From Pythium myriotylum (Eukaryota; Oomycota; Peronosporomycetes; Pythiales; Pythiaceae), in assembly GCA_023091665.1 (NCBI GenBank), contig JALJCQ010000024.1, forward strand, positions 930,001 to 994,000: a DNA stretch of 64,000 nt, read 5' to 3'. Positions within the stretch are counted from its first letter, which is position 1. Every line of letters starts with the position of its first letter. This document shows, in pieces, positions 19,764-30,260 of the stretch. Under the pieces are notes generated by a model. That model ran no database searches, was not told the origin of the DNA, and worked only from the letters and a program-made list of their open reading frames with translations. The position numbers and the translations under genes are program-made.

Positions 19764-21399
19764 CTTCCTCTGTCCGGAAATATAAGGCGGGTGAGCAAAA
19801 GAAATTCTGAAACAAGCTCGTTTTCAGCTCCAGACGAGATCTGATTGGTTAAAATTAAACTAGAATTCTTGCCGTTCTCGTGGTGGTTTCCCCGCGCGTT
19901 TTTGATTCCTGGAGTGTGAGCTGTGGCCGCCCAAAGTTTGCGTCTCGGCACCCTCCGCCACTTTTCCTTTCGCCAGCTCAACACCATGGTCGTCAGCGAC
20001 GCAACAACGCGCCAGAAGCGCAAGAGCCTCACTCTCGACGAGCGTGCTGCGGTCGTTGCGTTCTTTCTTCGCGTCAGCATCGAGTTGGAGCCGCCGATCG
20101 GCGCAATTCGCGAGTGCGCCATCCTGTACGAATGCAGCGATGCCCAGATCTCGCGCTTGTGGCGGCGGGCGGCCATGGACATCAAAGAGGGCCGCCCGAT
20201 CAACTACGAGAGCGGCAGGAAGGGCAGGAGCGGTCGGAAGTCGCGCTTGACGGACGAGTTCCGCTGCAACCTCAACCACGCCATCGAACTTATTCCTCTC
20301 GAGGACAGGACCGACCTCCGAACTTTAGCGAGTGCCCTTGGTATTGCCAAGTCAACGCTGCACGACTACTTCCAAGCCGGTGTGTTCCGCTGCCACACGA
20401 CCCGAGCAAAGCCGACCCTCACTGACGAACAACGCGTTGCTCGCGTCCAGTTTGCTCTCAGCTTTGTCCAAATGGGTCCTTGCTCGCGACTGGTCTTCAA
20501 CGCTATGTACGAGTACGTCCATCTGGATGAGAAGTGGTTCTACCTGATGAAGGACAAGCAACGATACTATCTTGGCGAGCATGAAGACGTGCCCTACATC
20601 ACCGTGAAGAACAAGAACTACATCATCAAGGTTATGTTCCTTGTCGCCGTTGCTCGTCCACGCTGGGACGCCAAGAATCATCGCGTGTGGGATGGCAAGA
20701 TCGGTCTGTGGCCGTTCGTCGTCTACGAGCCGGCCGAGCGCTCCAGCAAGAATCTGCCAGCCGGCACGTTGGAGATGAAGTCGTACACCGTCAATCGAGA
20801 CTTGTATCGACGCGCCATTTGCAGCATGGTGATCCCGAGCATCAAGAAGGTGTGGCCATCAGGCAAACGCGTCGTGATCCAGCACGACAATGCCAAGCCG
20901 CATGTGATTGAAGACGATCCTGTCGTCCGTGCCTCGTGTGAGGCGGATGGGTGGGACATCTCCATCCGCCCACAGCCAGCAAACTCGCCCGACTTCAACG
21001 TGCTCGACTTGGGCTTCTTCGCGTCGCTCCAGTCGCTGCAGCACAAAAAACGAGCAAGAACAATTGAACGGCTTGTCGACAACGTCGACGAATCGTACAA
21101 GGAGCTTCCGTATCTGGCCCTCGATCGCGTGTTCATGACTTATCAGTCGGTGCTCGAAGCCAGCCTGAACGTTGACGGCTCCAACAAGTACCCGCTCCCC
21201 CATCTTCACAAGGATCATCTTGTCCAAGCGAACGGTTTGCTTCCCAGCTTGTTGCCGTGTAGTTCACGCATCCACGCCAAGGCACAGAGATTCCTAAGTT
21301 CGGTTCAGGAGGCATCTGCGTAACAAAATCGAACCTATTGCTTATATTTCCGGACAGCCAATAAACAGGCGACCGCCTTATATTTCCGGACAGAGGAAG
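19764..21399 (+). mobile_element. Plant-type mariner-like DNA transposon, apparently complete
   Basis: A perfect 27-bp terminal inverted repeat occupies 19764-19790 and 21373-21399 (outer bases CTTCCTCTGTCCGGAAATAT). It is flanked by the TA target duplication (19762-19763, 21400-21401). The element is 1636 bp and has one uninterrupted transposase. The outer sequence resembles the CTCCCTCCGT ends of plant Stowaway/mariner elements. A further copy of the inner TIR (CTTATATTTCCGGACAG) lies subterminally on the right near 21339-21355. Confidence 0.95.
19986..21323 (+). CDS. Mariner-like transposase, DD39D type
   Basis: The protein has 445 residues from ATG 19986 in the strong context ACACCATGG. 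An upstream in-frame extension has only a GTG and is not used. The N-terminal half holds helix-turn-helix-like DNA-binding segments (SDAQISRLWRRAAMDI, LRTLASALGIAKSTLHDYF). The catalytic triad is D in YVHLDEKWFYL, D in VIQHDNAKPH and D in SPDFNVLDLGFF. Thirty-nine residues separate the second and third Asp, the DD39D spacing known from plant mariner-like elements. NVLDLGFFASLQSLQ is the signature of that group. All catalytic residues are present and the frame is unbroken, so the enzyme could be active. Confidence 0.93.
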   Translation: MVVSDATTRQKRKSLTLDERAAVVAFFLRVSIELEPPIGAIRECAILYECSDAQISRLWRRAAMDIKEGRPINYESGRKGRSGRKSRLTDEFRCNLNHAIELIPLEDRTDLRTLASALGIAKSTLHDYFQAGVFRCHTTRAKPTLTDEQRVARVQFALSFVQMGPCSRLVFNAMYEYVHLDEKWFYLMKDKQRYYLGEHEDVPYITVKNKNYIIKVMFLVAVARPRWDAKNHRVWDGKIGLWPFVVYEPAERSSKNLPAGTLEMKSYTVNRDLYRRAICSMVIPSIKKVWPSGKRVVIQHDNAKPHVIEDDPVVRASCEADGWDISIRPQPANSPDFNVLDLGFFASLQSLQHKKRARTIERLVDNVDESYKELPYLALDRVFMTYQSVLEASLNVDGSNKYPLPHLHKDHLVQANGLLPSLLPCSSRIHAKAQRFLSSVQEASA

Positions 21400-21401
21400 T
21401 A

Positions 21402-22046
21402 CTAGTTGCTCTTAACAATTCTATCTGCTGACCTCTATGTAACATAGACTATGTTCTTTGAAAATACGCCTTCCCCGCCACAAGTCGGGCGAGCAATTTC
21501 TGAGCTGACGAAGGTCAATATCCTGGGTGAGGGGTTCTCCTGAATGTCCGGGAAGGTGCAGCTCTATCAGGAGCAGTTGAAAAAGGCGAAATGCGTCAAG
21601 AGCGCGAAGAGGAGCGGGCACCACGTGCCGACATCTCGGAGCGCCTCTCCTCACTGCGGCTTTTTTGTTTTCGACCCGTCAGGAATGAGTCTGACCATCG
21701 TGACCTGCCCGACCTGTCTACCCGCTAGACCCGTATACGCTTTTCCCTCCTGTATACTCCTTTTGTCCCTATCTGTCAATACGCCTACGCCTTTCGGCAC
21801 GTTCGCGCAAAGGCATACGCCTTTTGTCGTGCCGTATCCGCTTTTTGTCACGGGGTTAGGGTAGTATACGCTTTTTGTCATATTCCCGTTCGAGTGCCCC
21901 CTTTCTTATCCAACCAAACTCTCTGGGAGCGCGCGATAGATATATCTTTATAGAGGTTTTCGTGCATTCTGAGTCTGCTTCATGTACGAATCGCTCTGTT
22001 TCTTCACGCCAAAAACTAAATATAAGAGTTATCAGATACATTACGG
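21402..22046. other. Non-coding stretch with degenerate short repeats
   Basis: From about 21727 to 21880 a unit like GTATACGCTTTTTGTC recurs five or six times in degenerate form (near 21729, 21753, 21777, 21814, 21835, 21863). No gene is seen. Confidence 0.5.
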
Positions 22047-22460
22047 TTACAAATCAAAATGGGGCAAAATGAAAATGGACACCTCGGAAATCGACCTGGG
22101 GTCCGCGCGGTAGGCCTTTATCACACGTCGCACCGTAGACGCCGAACCGCCGATGGCCTTGGCAACCAAAGGGTTTGCGGTGTAGCCTCTAACAAACTGT
22201 TTTCGCTTCAAACGAGCGAAAAATGCGCGAGAGTTCACAAGCATTTGCCTCTCGGCAAGGCTGTACTCATGACGCTTCGGCGCCTTTTTTCGGGATTAAA
22301 AATTCGGATGGAAACGTTGCTGGTACCAAAAGAATGAGGCAAACGTGCGCCATCTGATGATCACGCTCGCAGTTCGATCGGTTCGGAACTAGAACGACTA
22401 CCCACGTTTTCATTTTTGCACCGTGGGTTTTAGGGTCACGACTTCTGACGAGTACAATAA
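22047..22460 (-). pseudogene. N-terminal fragment of a Tc1-like transposon
   Basis: A minus frame at 22244-22047 encodes a helix-turn-helix-like segment (NPLVAKAIGGSASTVRRVIK). Behind it, at 22428-22460, lies the inverted-repeat end shared with 5722-5754. The order of TIR then DNA-binding domain on the same strand fits the 5' end of a Tc1/mariner-type element whose catalytic part is missing. Confidence 0.45.
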
Positions 22461-23250
22461 CGCTTCATTAGCAGTGGGCATTGTGCTTTTCAGACAATGT
22501 GAGCGTCTATGCGTCTAGAAACTTTCTATATGTCTGTGTGTCTTAGACTGACTTCCGTCGACTGGACCACCTGTCTTATGAGTAGCTGCTGAACACACGT
22601 CATGTGGATTAATCAGTGACGCATGTTGGGTGTCGTTGAGATACACACGTTCGCGTCCTCTTAAGTGCAAAGTCTTTTGACTGGATCCTTGATAAGGGAA
22701 GGCAACTCGTTGTATCAGGGCGTGACTCCACGAAGAGCTGGTTCCTGGCAAACGCGCTCGCTCGAGTCACAGAATAATTCGTCTGTGCGAAGGATCAGTA
22801 TTGTTTGAAGACGCAAAAGCTGCCTACCAGCTCGCTCTGGAGAGCCTGGAAGAGACAACGCAAAGAGATTACACGAGCAGTCTGCGCTGATTTTCCACGT
22901 TCTGTGAGGATCATGGGTATCCAAACCCAACAACGACCCGATTTGTCGAGCTGCCTAGTGTGATATCCGCATTTATTAATCAGGTGTCGACTGCAAACAA
23001 GAGCAAGTGTCAGCAATCGTCTACGCTGGATCGCTCGTCCAATATCGAGTGATATAGTCCTTCCACGATGCCGCCTCCGGAAACTCCGACATCAAAGTTG
23101 TGGTGCCTTCTGGTGAGGTGGTAGCTTGAGGTTCCGTTGTTGATGGTTGAACAATCCCAACAGAGTTACTTGGAATCGTGGCGAAATATTTCGCCAGTGT
23201 GGTGAAGTGGCCCGAGGTTCTGAGGTGTGTCCAGACTTGACGCACCTCCC
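22461..23250. other. Non-coding stretch
   Basis: Only short, unrelated open frames occur. I recognise nothing in it. Confidence 0.4.
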
Positions 23251-23254
23251 TTAA

Positions 23255-23588
23255 CCCTTTCGCAATCAAACGTGTAAAAATTACACGTTCTGAGGGTTTC
23301 TCATAAGCTGGTATGTTTTAACCCCTCAGAACGTGTAAATTTTACACGTTTTACAAAACTCGTCCTTGAAGTTTCGCAAAAACCTCAACAAAACCTCTCA
23401 AGGTTAAATAGCAATAACCTCGAAACTTATTTGCAAATTTGCGAGGTTTTATTACAAAAGGCGGTAGGTTTGCGGGAAACTCCACCTGTCGCAATTCCAG
23501 AACGTGTAAAATTTACACGATCTGGAAATTTTGACTTGATTAAAGTATCCATACAATCCCTGTTTGCACGGGGGTGATTGCGAAAGGG
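23255..23588. mobile_element. piggyBac-like MITE, 334 bp
   Basis: Perfect 14-bp terminal inverted repeats, CCCTTTCGCAATCA (23255-23268) and TGATTGCGAAAGGG (23575-23588), are each bordered by TTAA (23251-23254, 23589-23592). TTAA duplication with CCC-starting ends is the hallmark of the piggyBac superfamily. There is no ORF. The interior is AT-rich and holds three copies of the palindrome-like unit ACGTGTAAANTTTACACGT. Confidence 0.85.
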
Positions 23589-23592
23589 TTAA

Positions 23593-24840
23593 AATTCAGT
23601 CGACATTGAGACCACAAATCTGTCGGCAACGGCAAGAGGGACGGCAGCGAGTCCCGCACGCCGAGTTCGTCACATCCACGATGTCCGCAGATGCGCACGC
23701 ATGAGACGGACGTGATAGTTATGTCCCAGCATCTGGGACATGGCCCAGAGGCTGGATCGTCATCGAGGCCCTGAGCTGTCTGATACAGTAGGAACAGATT
23801 GAGCAGTATCAGACTCAGTAGGTGGGTGATCGGCACCTGATTACGTAGTTGGGTGATTACCCGATGCCAGTGCAGAGACAGGGCATGTGCGGTTTTGGGT
23901 TGGCAGTCACGTAGGCATCCGACTCTCCGGGTCAGGTATTCGGTTGTTGGAACATAAGACTCTGGAATTTGGTGCCAAGCACTCAAGCCCCTCAAGCAAG
24001 GACTTCGAGTCCAGAATTCACAAGGCCCGTCGCCACAGAAGGCGACCCAAAAACCTCCGGGTGCGTCTCGACCGAGCGCACCTGACGACCGTATTCCGAC
24101 CAAAGCGCGTGTGGCTGGTGCTGCCCACGCGTACGGAGAGACTGAAGAGCAGGGGAAGACCAGCACCAGGTGCTGTGACCGCCGGACGAGGAGCCTCCCG
24201 TCCCCCCGCGCATCCGGGCCACCAGCCAGCTTCTAGTGACGATCGGTTCTGCGCTTCTCCGTCGCACGGAGCACGTGACCCGCGATCCACGTGCTGTGCC
24301 AAGGCTACAAACCAGCGGGCTTCACGACCCCATTGGCCAAGACCCCCGGACCTTAAGCTTATTATTGTGGTCAAAAGTCATGATACAATAATTTTTTTCA
24401 ACCGTCGGAGAAATGCTATAGTGATGCAAAATTTTGGAGTTGAGAGCTAAATCGGGCATCGTAGGAAAAGCTCTTGTAACGGACTACACGTTGGTGTGCA
24501 AGGAGCTTTGTTTCTCGCACTTCTCTTCTTTCAATGGGGCGCGTTCGACGAGAGCTTTGCCCAGGATAGAAACGGACCATCATCTCTGCTCACGCATTTA
24601 TCAAAAAGGAGCGAAAAGTAGGAGCTTTCGATGGGAGAGATACAAGGAGTCTTGTGGCGGAATGTATTGGTGTTGGTGAGGCCTTCGTAGGCCGAGTACT
24701 TTGCCAGAAAAGTCGAGGTCCCTCAACCGATTTTGAGGTTGGTTGCATTGATGGCTACATTATCAGTTATACCGAAAACTGTGTGATTTCATATGTGTGC
24801 ATAGCCCGGTCTATCTGGTCAAGGAAGACCACGAGCGTTT
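23593..24840. other. Non-coding stretch
   Basis: Several open frames of up to about 200 codons overlap on both strands, but none shows a recognisable domain or consistent protein-like composition. No gene is called. Confidence 0.4.
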
Positions 24841-24842
24841 GA

Positions 24843-25673
24843 CAGTGAAGATGTCTCGTCAATTATCCGAGAATACCTTATTGAGCAGAACAAACTGCAA
24901 CGCCCCGTGACTGCCGCTTTGATTTGTGCCCATGTGAAAGAGAAAACAGAAATCGATGTTCGAGTTTGTTCGATGCGGAGGGCGTTAATCGACATGGGAT
25001 TTCGGCATGTCCGTGGGAAGAAGCGCCATTTTATGGCCGAACGATTCGAAAACATTGCATACCGGTTACAGTATCTTTCAACAAAGCTAACAAATCGTGA
25101 TGCGAACAATAATCCTATCAAGTGCGAGGTCTACTTGGATGAGAGTTATTACAACGTGCATCATCAGACAGGGAAAACCTGGCTAACCGCCGGCTCAAGT
25201 CATTTTGTTCGAAGTGGTAAAGGAGACAGGTGAGAATCCATTTTGATTCATCCAATCTGATTATTACTCATAGTTTTGATTGTTTAGGGTATGTATGGTA
25301 GCAGCAGGAATCGTTCGAACAATGGGAGCTATTGTACAGGCAAAGTTTGTCGAAGATAGTATCAGGTATTGGAAAGCGAAATGAAAAACTGGTGATTATC
25401 ACGGCAACTTCGATCCCGAGCAGTTTGAACGGTGGTTTACCGATCTTTGCAAAACCCTTAAAGCAAAGTACGGACCGTGCATTATTCATATGGGTGGGGT
25501 ATCATATCATTATTCATATGGGTGGGGTCTCATATCACAAGCGCAATTTGTACCTGTCGCCAACTACGAAGTGGAAAGTGGCCGCTATCAAGGAGTGGCG
25601 ACATCAATTTCGAGCAGGAATCGATTTCATGCCTCACGAAAAAAAAAATGCACAAGGTTCGACTCTCGCATGA
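24843..25673 (+). pseudogene. Tc1/IS630-like transposase remnant with an intron
   Basis: The frame reads SIIREYLIEQNKL, MRRALIDMGFRHVRGKKRHF, then YLDESYYNVHHQTGKTW, which contains the first catalytic Asp. An intron-like segment at 25230-25288 (GTGAGA...TTTAG, 59 bp) joins GKGDR to VCMVAAGIVRTMGA. Beyond are a stop, a frameshift (YHGNFDPEQFERWFTDLCKT), a 28-bp tandem duplication, and IIHMGGVSYHKRN, where the Asp expected after IIHM is Gly. It ends near DFMPHEKKNAQG. This is clearly a dead copy of a DDE transposase. The exact family is uncertain. Confidence 0.6.
25481..25536. repeat. 28-bp tandem duplication inside the transposase remnant
   Basis: Units 25481-25508 and 25509-25536 differ at one base (A/C at unit position 21). 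Because 28 is not a multiple of 3 the duplication shifts the reading frame at the second catalytic motif. Confidence 0.9.
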
Positions 25674-28240
25674 AGCTCATCGCCACTTTTTTCGCGATAA
25701 ATACAGCAACGAGACAGATCTCTTTGGAAAAAGCATTCAAGTGCCAGATACAATGAGCGCTGACGGTAAACAAGCTCTGTCGCGTTATCAGGACTTTGCA
25801 ACAAACTCAGCCTTAAATGTACTACCAATTTTCGTTTCAGTGGCTGTGTCTACTACGTAATCTAGGATACGTGGTTGTATCGACGAACAAATACAGTATT
25901 CGTTGCTGTTACAGCCACGAATGCCAAGAACTCGGGTCATTCCTGCCATTGATACTGATACTTGTTGCTCAATGTGCTACAGAATCTAGCTCTTGTGGTT
26001 TTATGTGCTCACCAAACCAGAAGACGTCGTTGATTGTACAGGAGATTTCAGAATATGTGGTCTTATCAACACAACCTACTAGTATGTGTGGCTGTTTAGG
26101 CAACAAGTTCTGGTACTTGTGGTTGTAAACGCACTTCCCACTAGTATTTGTTGTTCTTTCTACCACTTGCCCTTTTCTATGTGGTTGAATGCACTGTAAT
26201 TTCCGGGGTGTATTTCTTAGAAGTGAATCACCCATCTCTCGGATAAACACTGGATTCAGTCATCGCCAGTCAAAGCAGTGACCACTCTGTTCATTCATCT
26301 GTTGAAGGGGTTTCTTGCAGCTTGGGCCCAGAATGTTGAATGAAAACTTGTAGATCGCGACTGGTCGATACTTCTTCTTGTTCTCCGTGGAAACTGCCTT
26401 GCTCTTCGCCTTTTCACTGAGATAATGTTCAGTCGACTCCTCGAATTGGCTCTTTAATTCTCCGTACAGTCGTGGTGCATCCAATGGGAACAATACAAAT
26501 GGTATCTGGTTATTGGCTGAATACCTGTCCAATAGGAGGATTGCGAAATATTTCCGACGATGCTTTTATGATGTGGATTACATATACTAGGCAGCCAATC
26601 AGAATGTGTCGCATGGATGCACATGGTCGTTGCACCCGTGAAAGTAGCTTTTTCGACTCGACTCCCTCTCTCCACTCGAGCGCGGTGCCGTGTTATTCGT
26701 GCGTCCTGAGAATGTTCTCCCAAGATCTTGATCGAGGGTACTACGCCGTCGTTTTCAACGTTTTGTCGACGACGGATGTCGTCGAACCCATCAGTGAGCA
26801 CGATATTCCTGCGCATAACGTCGCGTATCAAGTCCACCTGCTCCACCAAGTCCCTACCGAGAAATCTAAGGGTTCGCAAATCAGTGCGTTGCTCGGTCAG
26901 GCTGTGGTTGTGGCAGTCGACGGGTGGGTATGGTATGATTTGATCAAGTCATTGACACGAACGACTTGAGGATCCAAGTGAACCTCACCGGCGTTCCAAG
27001 AGGATGGGCCGCGAGGACCACCTCGTTTGCACGGCCCATCCGCTCTTGGTCTTTGCGCTTGGGGGCTTGGCTGGACACGAAGGTAGGTGAACGGAAGAGC
27101 ACACCCACGACACCGGACGACGCCTCCGACGCGAAAGGAATTACTTCAGTGCATCTGATTACCAATTGTAAACGATGAGATGCCATCCGATTTTGGCCTG
27201 TGGCAAGAAGCGAGCGCTTGACAGGTTCATGTGTCATCAACTGAACACGCCATCAACCATACCTTTTACATCGACTAATCACGGGCGGTACTGTCGGCAC
27301 TCCGAGAAACGGTTTTACCAGCTCGTTCAAGGACTTGTCGCGGTAGCTCCCATCCACAGTACAACCGCGCATAACAAAGGCTACGAGAAGATCTGCTGTG
27401 GTCAAGGGGCCTTCTTTGCCTCGGACGACTCCGCGACCTTTTGATCACAGTGTTCGCGGCGTATCCTACGCTGGACATTCATCTGAATATGGGTGGTTCA
27501 AACCTGTGGCTCATGGTGCTCGATCCAGTAACTCGACGCTACGATCAGCTGCACTTTCATGTGAGAAAACAGGATTTGATTGCACGATGTCGCTGGTCTC
27601 TTGCTTCAACATCAACGTCCGCGAGCGGTTGAACATGGCGTTTGCGACTACGGTATGGCGCCAAGTGTGGTATTGGGTAGACAACACCACAGCCGGCCGT
27701 GGCTTCTACAAGCAGGTTGGTAAAAAGAATGCATACGCACAACAGCTGAACCGATGCATCTGTTTCTCAGAAGCAGTCTTCAGCTTCCGCAATTCAGTGT
27801 TTACACCTACCGGGCACGCTCTACGAACCATGTTGCGCCATCTAGAGTGTAGCAACTTGGCGCCAGGTACGATCCGTCACTATGACTCAAGCTGGACCTA
27901 GTGGACCAACTGGTAGGCTAAGTAGAACAGGAGCCCGCGACCGGACCGCGATAGAGCTTGATACAGGACATTTCGTGTATTTCGCGGGTCCGCTGCTGCC
28001 TCTTAATCACCAAAGTCCCGAAGCTCGGAGTATCTCCAAGTCAACGGAGCCTTCTCGACAACAGCTATCAGCCGATATGATGTGACATTCCGGAACGCAC
28101 ATGGAGTACCACTTCCGAGCAATGACGAATCGCGCGCGGAAAGTGCGGCAAGTGACAACATTCGCCTCAGAGGCAGCAGGAGGAGCGCACGATGATTCTC
28201 TCTATCGTTCAGGGAGCAGCTAGCTCTGCCTAGTGCTCGT
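25674..28240. other. Decayed sequence, no intact gene
   Basis: AT-rich DNA at 25860-26200 has loosely repeated TGTGGTTGTA-like words. From 26400 to 28100 there are overlapping frames on both strands with no recognisable domain. Parts may belong to the tyrosine-recombinase remnant that follows, but I cannot show it. Confidence 0.4.
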
Positions 28241-28570
28241 TGCCTTCGACCTCAAGTATCATGGCGTACGCTGCGATCACCTTTTCCCTAGACGTAGACG
28301 TCTGTCTATCTGACACCGCCCCTCTGTGCTCAATCCCTGCTACGAACTGTGTCAGCTCTTCTGTATTGACGGCGCTCCTACGACTTGCTGATGTCGAAAA
28401 CGGAATCGGGACCCATTTGCTTCGATCAGGAGGTGCCACCAGGACGATGGCCGCCGGAATGGACCACTAAGTGATACAGATCTTCGGCCGGTGGGCATCC
28501 GGGATTTCGCTGAGGATGCTGCATCCGACAGCATCAGCAGGAACACGCGGCTCTTCAAAAACAAAATCGA
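28241..28570 (+). pseudogene. C-terminal remnant of a tyrosine recombinase
   Basis: The plus frame contains VENGIGTHLLRSGGATRTMA and AGMDH, then a TAA where a codon is expected, then VIQIFGRWASGISLRML. The order H-x2-R (THLLRSGGAT) followed by IQxFGRW matches the conserved C-terminal box of phage-type integrases/tyrosine recombinases as found in DIRS, Ngaro and Crypton elements. The final catalytic Tyr region is degraded. This is a dead fragment of such an element. Confidence 0.6.
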
Positions 28571-28886
28571 GTCTCTAGCATGCCGGATGCCTACCCGGTC
28601 CCCTTGTTCTCAACACCGGAGCCTTACACAACGGAAAACACCTCCGCGTGGTCTTGGTACCAGCTGTCCATCGAGACGATCAGTGGCGATGCCCACAAGC
28701 AGGCCGACGATAATGAAAAACTCGGACTTGGAGGTTGGATTCACGGACTCATCTCACGTTTCTTAAGGTTCTCGCTTTCCGTGACTTTCCCATTGGGAAA
28801 CGTGACTAAGGCCAGAACAAACAGAGACCGCCCGAGGGCTCTCTGGCTGTGTGATTGAGCTGTACCTATAATAGGTACCGCTAAAC

Positions 28887-29537
28887 GTCAAGCCTCCCGA
28901 ACATGATATGGCCAATATCATGTTCGGGAGGCCTCTTGAGAATAGGAAGTGACTCCTCGTTTCTTGTTTTGACGTCGGATAGGATTTTTTTAAAGCCAGG
29001 ATTAGGAACTGAGTCATTTCAAGCTTTAACTCCACCAAAAGTCATTAAATGACCCTCGGCCGTCGCTTTCATTTCGGGTCCAAAAACGCTCGAAGCGCAC
29101 GAGGAGACGAGGCCAACTCCCTGGTGCCGAGGCCCCTGGTGCTCGTCATCGCGAAAAATTTTTGCTGCCTTCTCGGTTTCATAGTTCTGGGACTAGGATT
29201 TTGAAAGCTCAGATTAGGAGTTTTGTCCTTTCTCGTGTGCCAATCCTATTCTTAAGAGGGTAAATGTCAGAACCAGGACCCCTTTGGTTGGAAATTGTCA
29301 AAACCAGGACCCTTTGCAAAAGCAGGACCCGGACCCATCAAACTTTGTGTTGCACACTACAGTGAACTTCAACGCGGGACACTATTTTTGTCTCACTCTC
29401 AACTCGGATCTGACCTGGTAGATCTGCGCTCGTGTGTATGTGCGTCTGATACATTCACAAGAGGCCTGGATATGGGTACCGGTACTCGAATAATGTCGAT
29501 GTTGTTAAGTACCCATATCATGTTCGCGAGGCTTGAC
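28887..29537. repeat. Inverted repeat pair with a nested hairpin
   Basis: The 23 bases at 28887-28909 match the reverse complement of 29515-29537 at 22 of 23 positions. The left copy is directly followed by its own inverted partner, giving a perfect 17-bp stem (28893-28909/28915-28931) with a 5-base loop. The 651-bp interval may be a small non-autonomous element. I saw no clear target duplication. Confidence 0.55.
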
Positions 29538-30260
29538 ATTCACGCTATGAACAAACATACGATGTGACTGTCTGCCGTCTGTTGACCATCTCAGCCGCAT
29601 GCGTTCAGTCGAGGACTCAAATGAAAAGAAACGAAAACGATAGCCCCATCTGGTCGGTACGTCCAGTCTGCTCGGTTCGTCAAGACGAGGCATCAGATCC
29701 TCCGCCGCCACAAGCCAGCCTCTCTCTACCCCGAACATCCTCGTGAGAGCTCTCCCAGCTGCCTCGCTCTCACCATCACCGCCGATTCGACTGCTGTACG
29801 ATATCCACTTCTCCACCAAAACAAATCCGACTCGCTCCTGACTGCTCTGCCGCCTTTGCTCGCCAGCCGCATACATGCAAGGGACACAAACTCACGAACA
29901 AGTGGCCTTACATTCGACGACCACGACGCTACTCACAGACCAAACAGGCACTCCAACAGCCACCTGTGACTGATCGGGACGCACCACCCATCGGACTCTG
30001 CCAACCTCTACACCTCCGAGACTCCGGACCTCCCACCACCCCGACCTCCGATCTGCCCAACCCTCGAGCGATCCAATCCCACCACCTACTCATTCATTCC
30101 ACAACTCGCCTCGTGCCTCCCACACGACCAACACACCAACCACCCCACCCCACGACTGAAGACCCGGTCTCCAGTACAACCCACACACAGTCCCGCCTCG
30201 TCGAGACTGTATCACCACCACCACCACCACCACCACAGCTACTACCACCTCCAACCCAAC
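29538..30260. other. Region upstream of VWD copy 2
   Basis: No supported gene. The last 300 bases are C/A-rich on the plus strand and include a CAC trinucleotide run near 30210-30236. Homology to the upstream of copy 1 covers only the last ~20 bases before the ATG. Confidence 0.45.

Noticed and set aside
23255..23588. CRISPR-like array from the repeated ACGTGTAAA units
   Set aside because: Spacing is irregular, there are only three units, they lie within MITE ends, and the genome is eukaryotic.
23540..24166. 208-codon minus-strand frame
   Set aside because: No domain, no good start context, and an equally long frame on the opposite strand. It also runs into the MITE.
26454..26969. Opposed frames of 141 and 165 codons
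   Set aside because: Neither has recognisable motifs. This is probably decayed transposon DNA.
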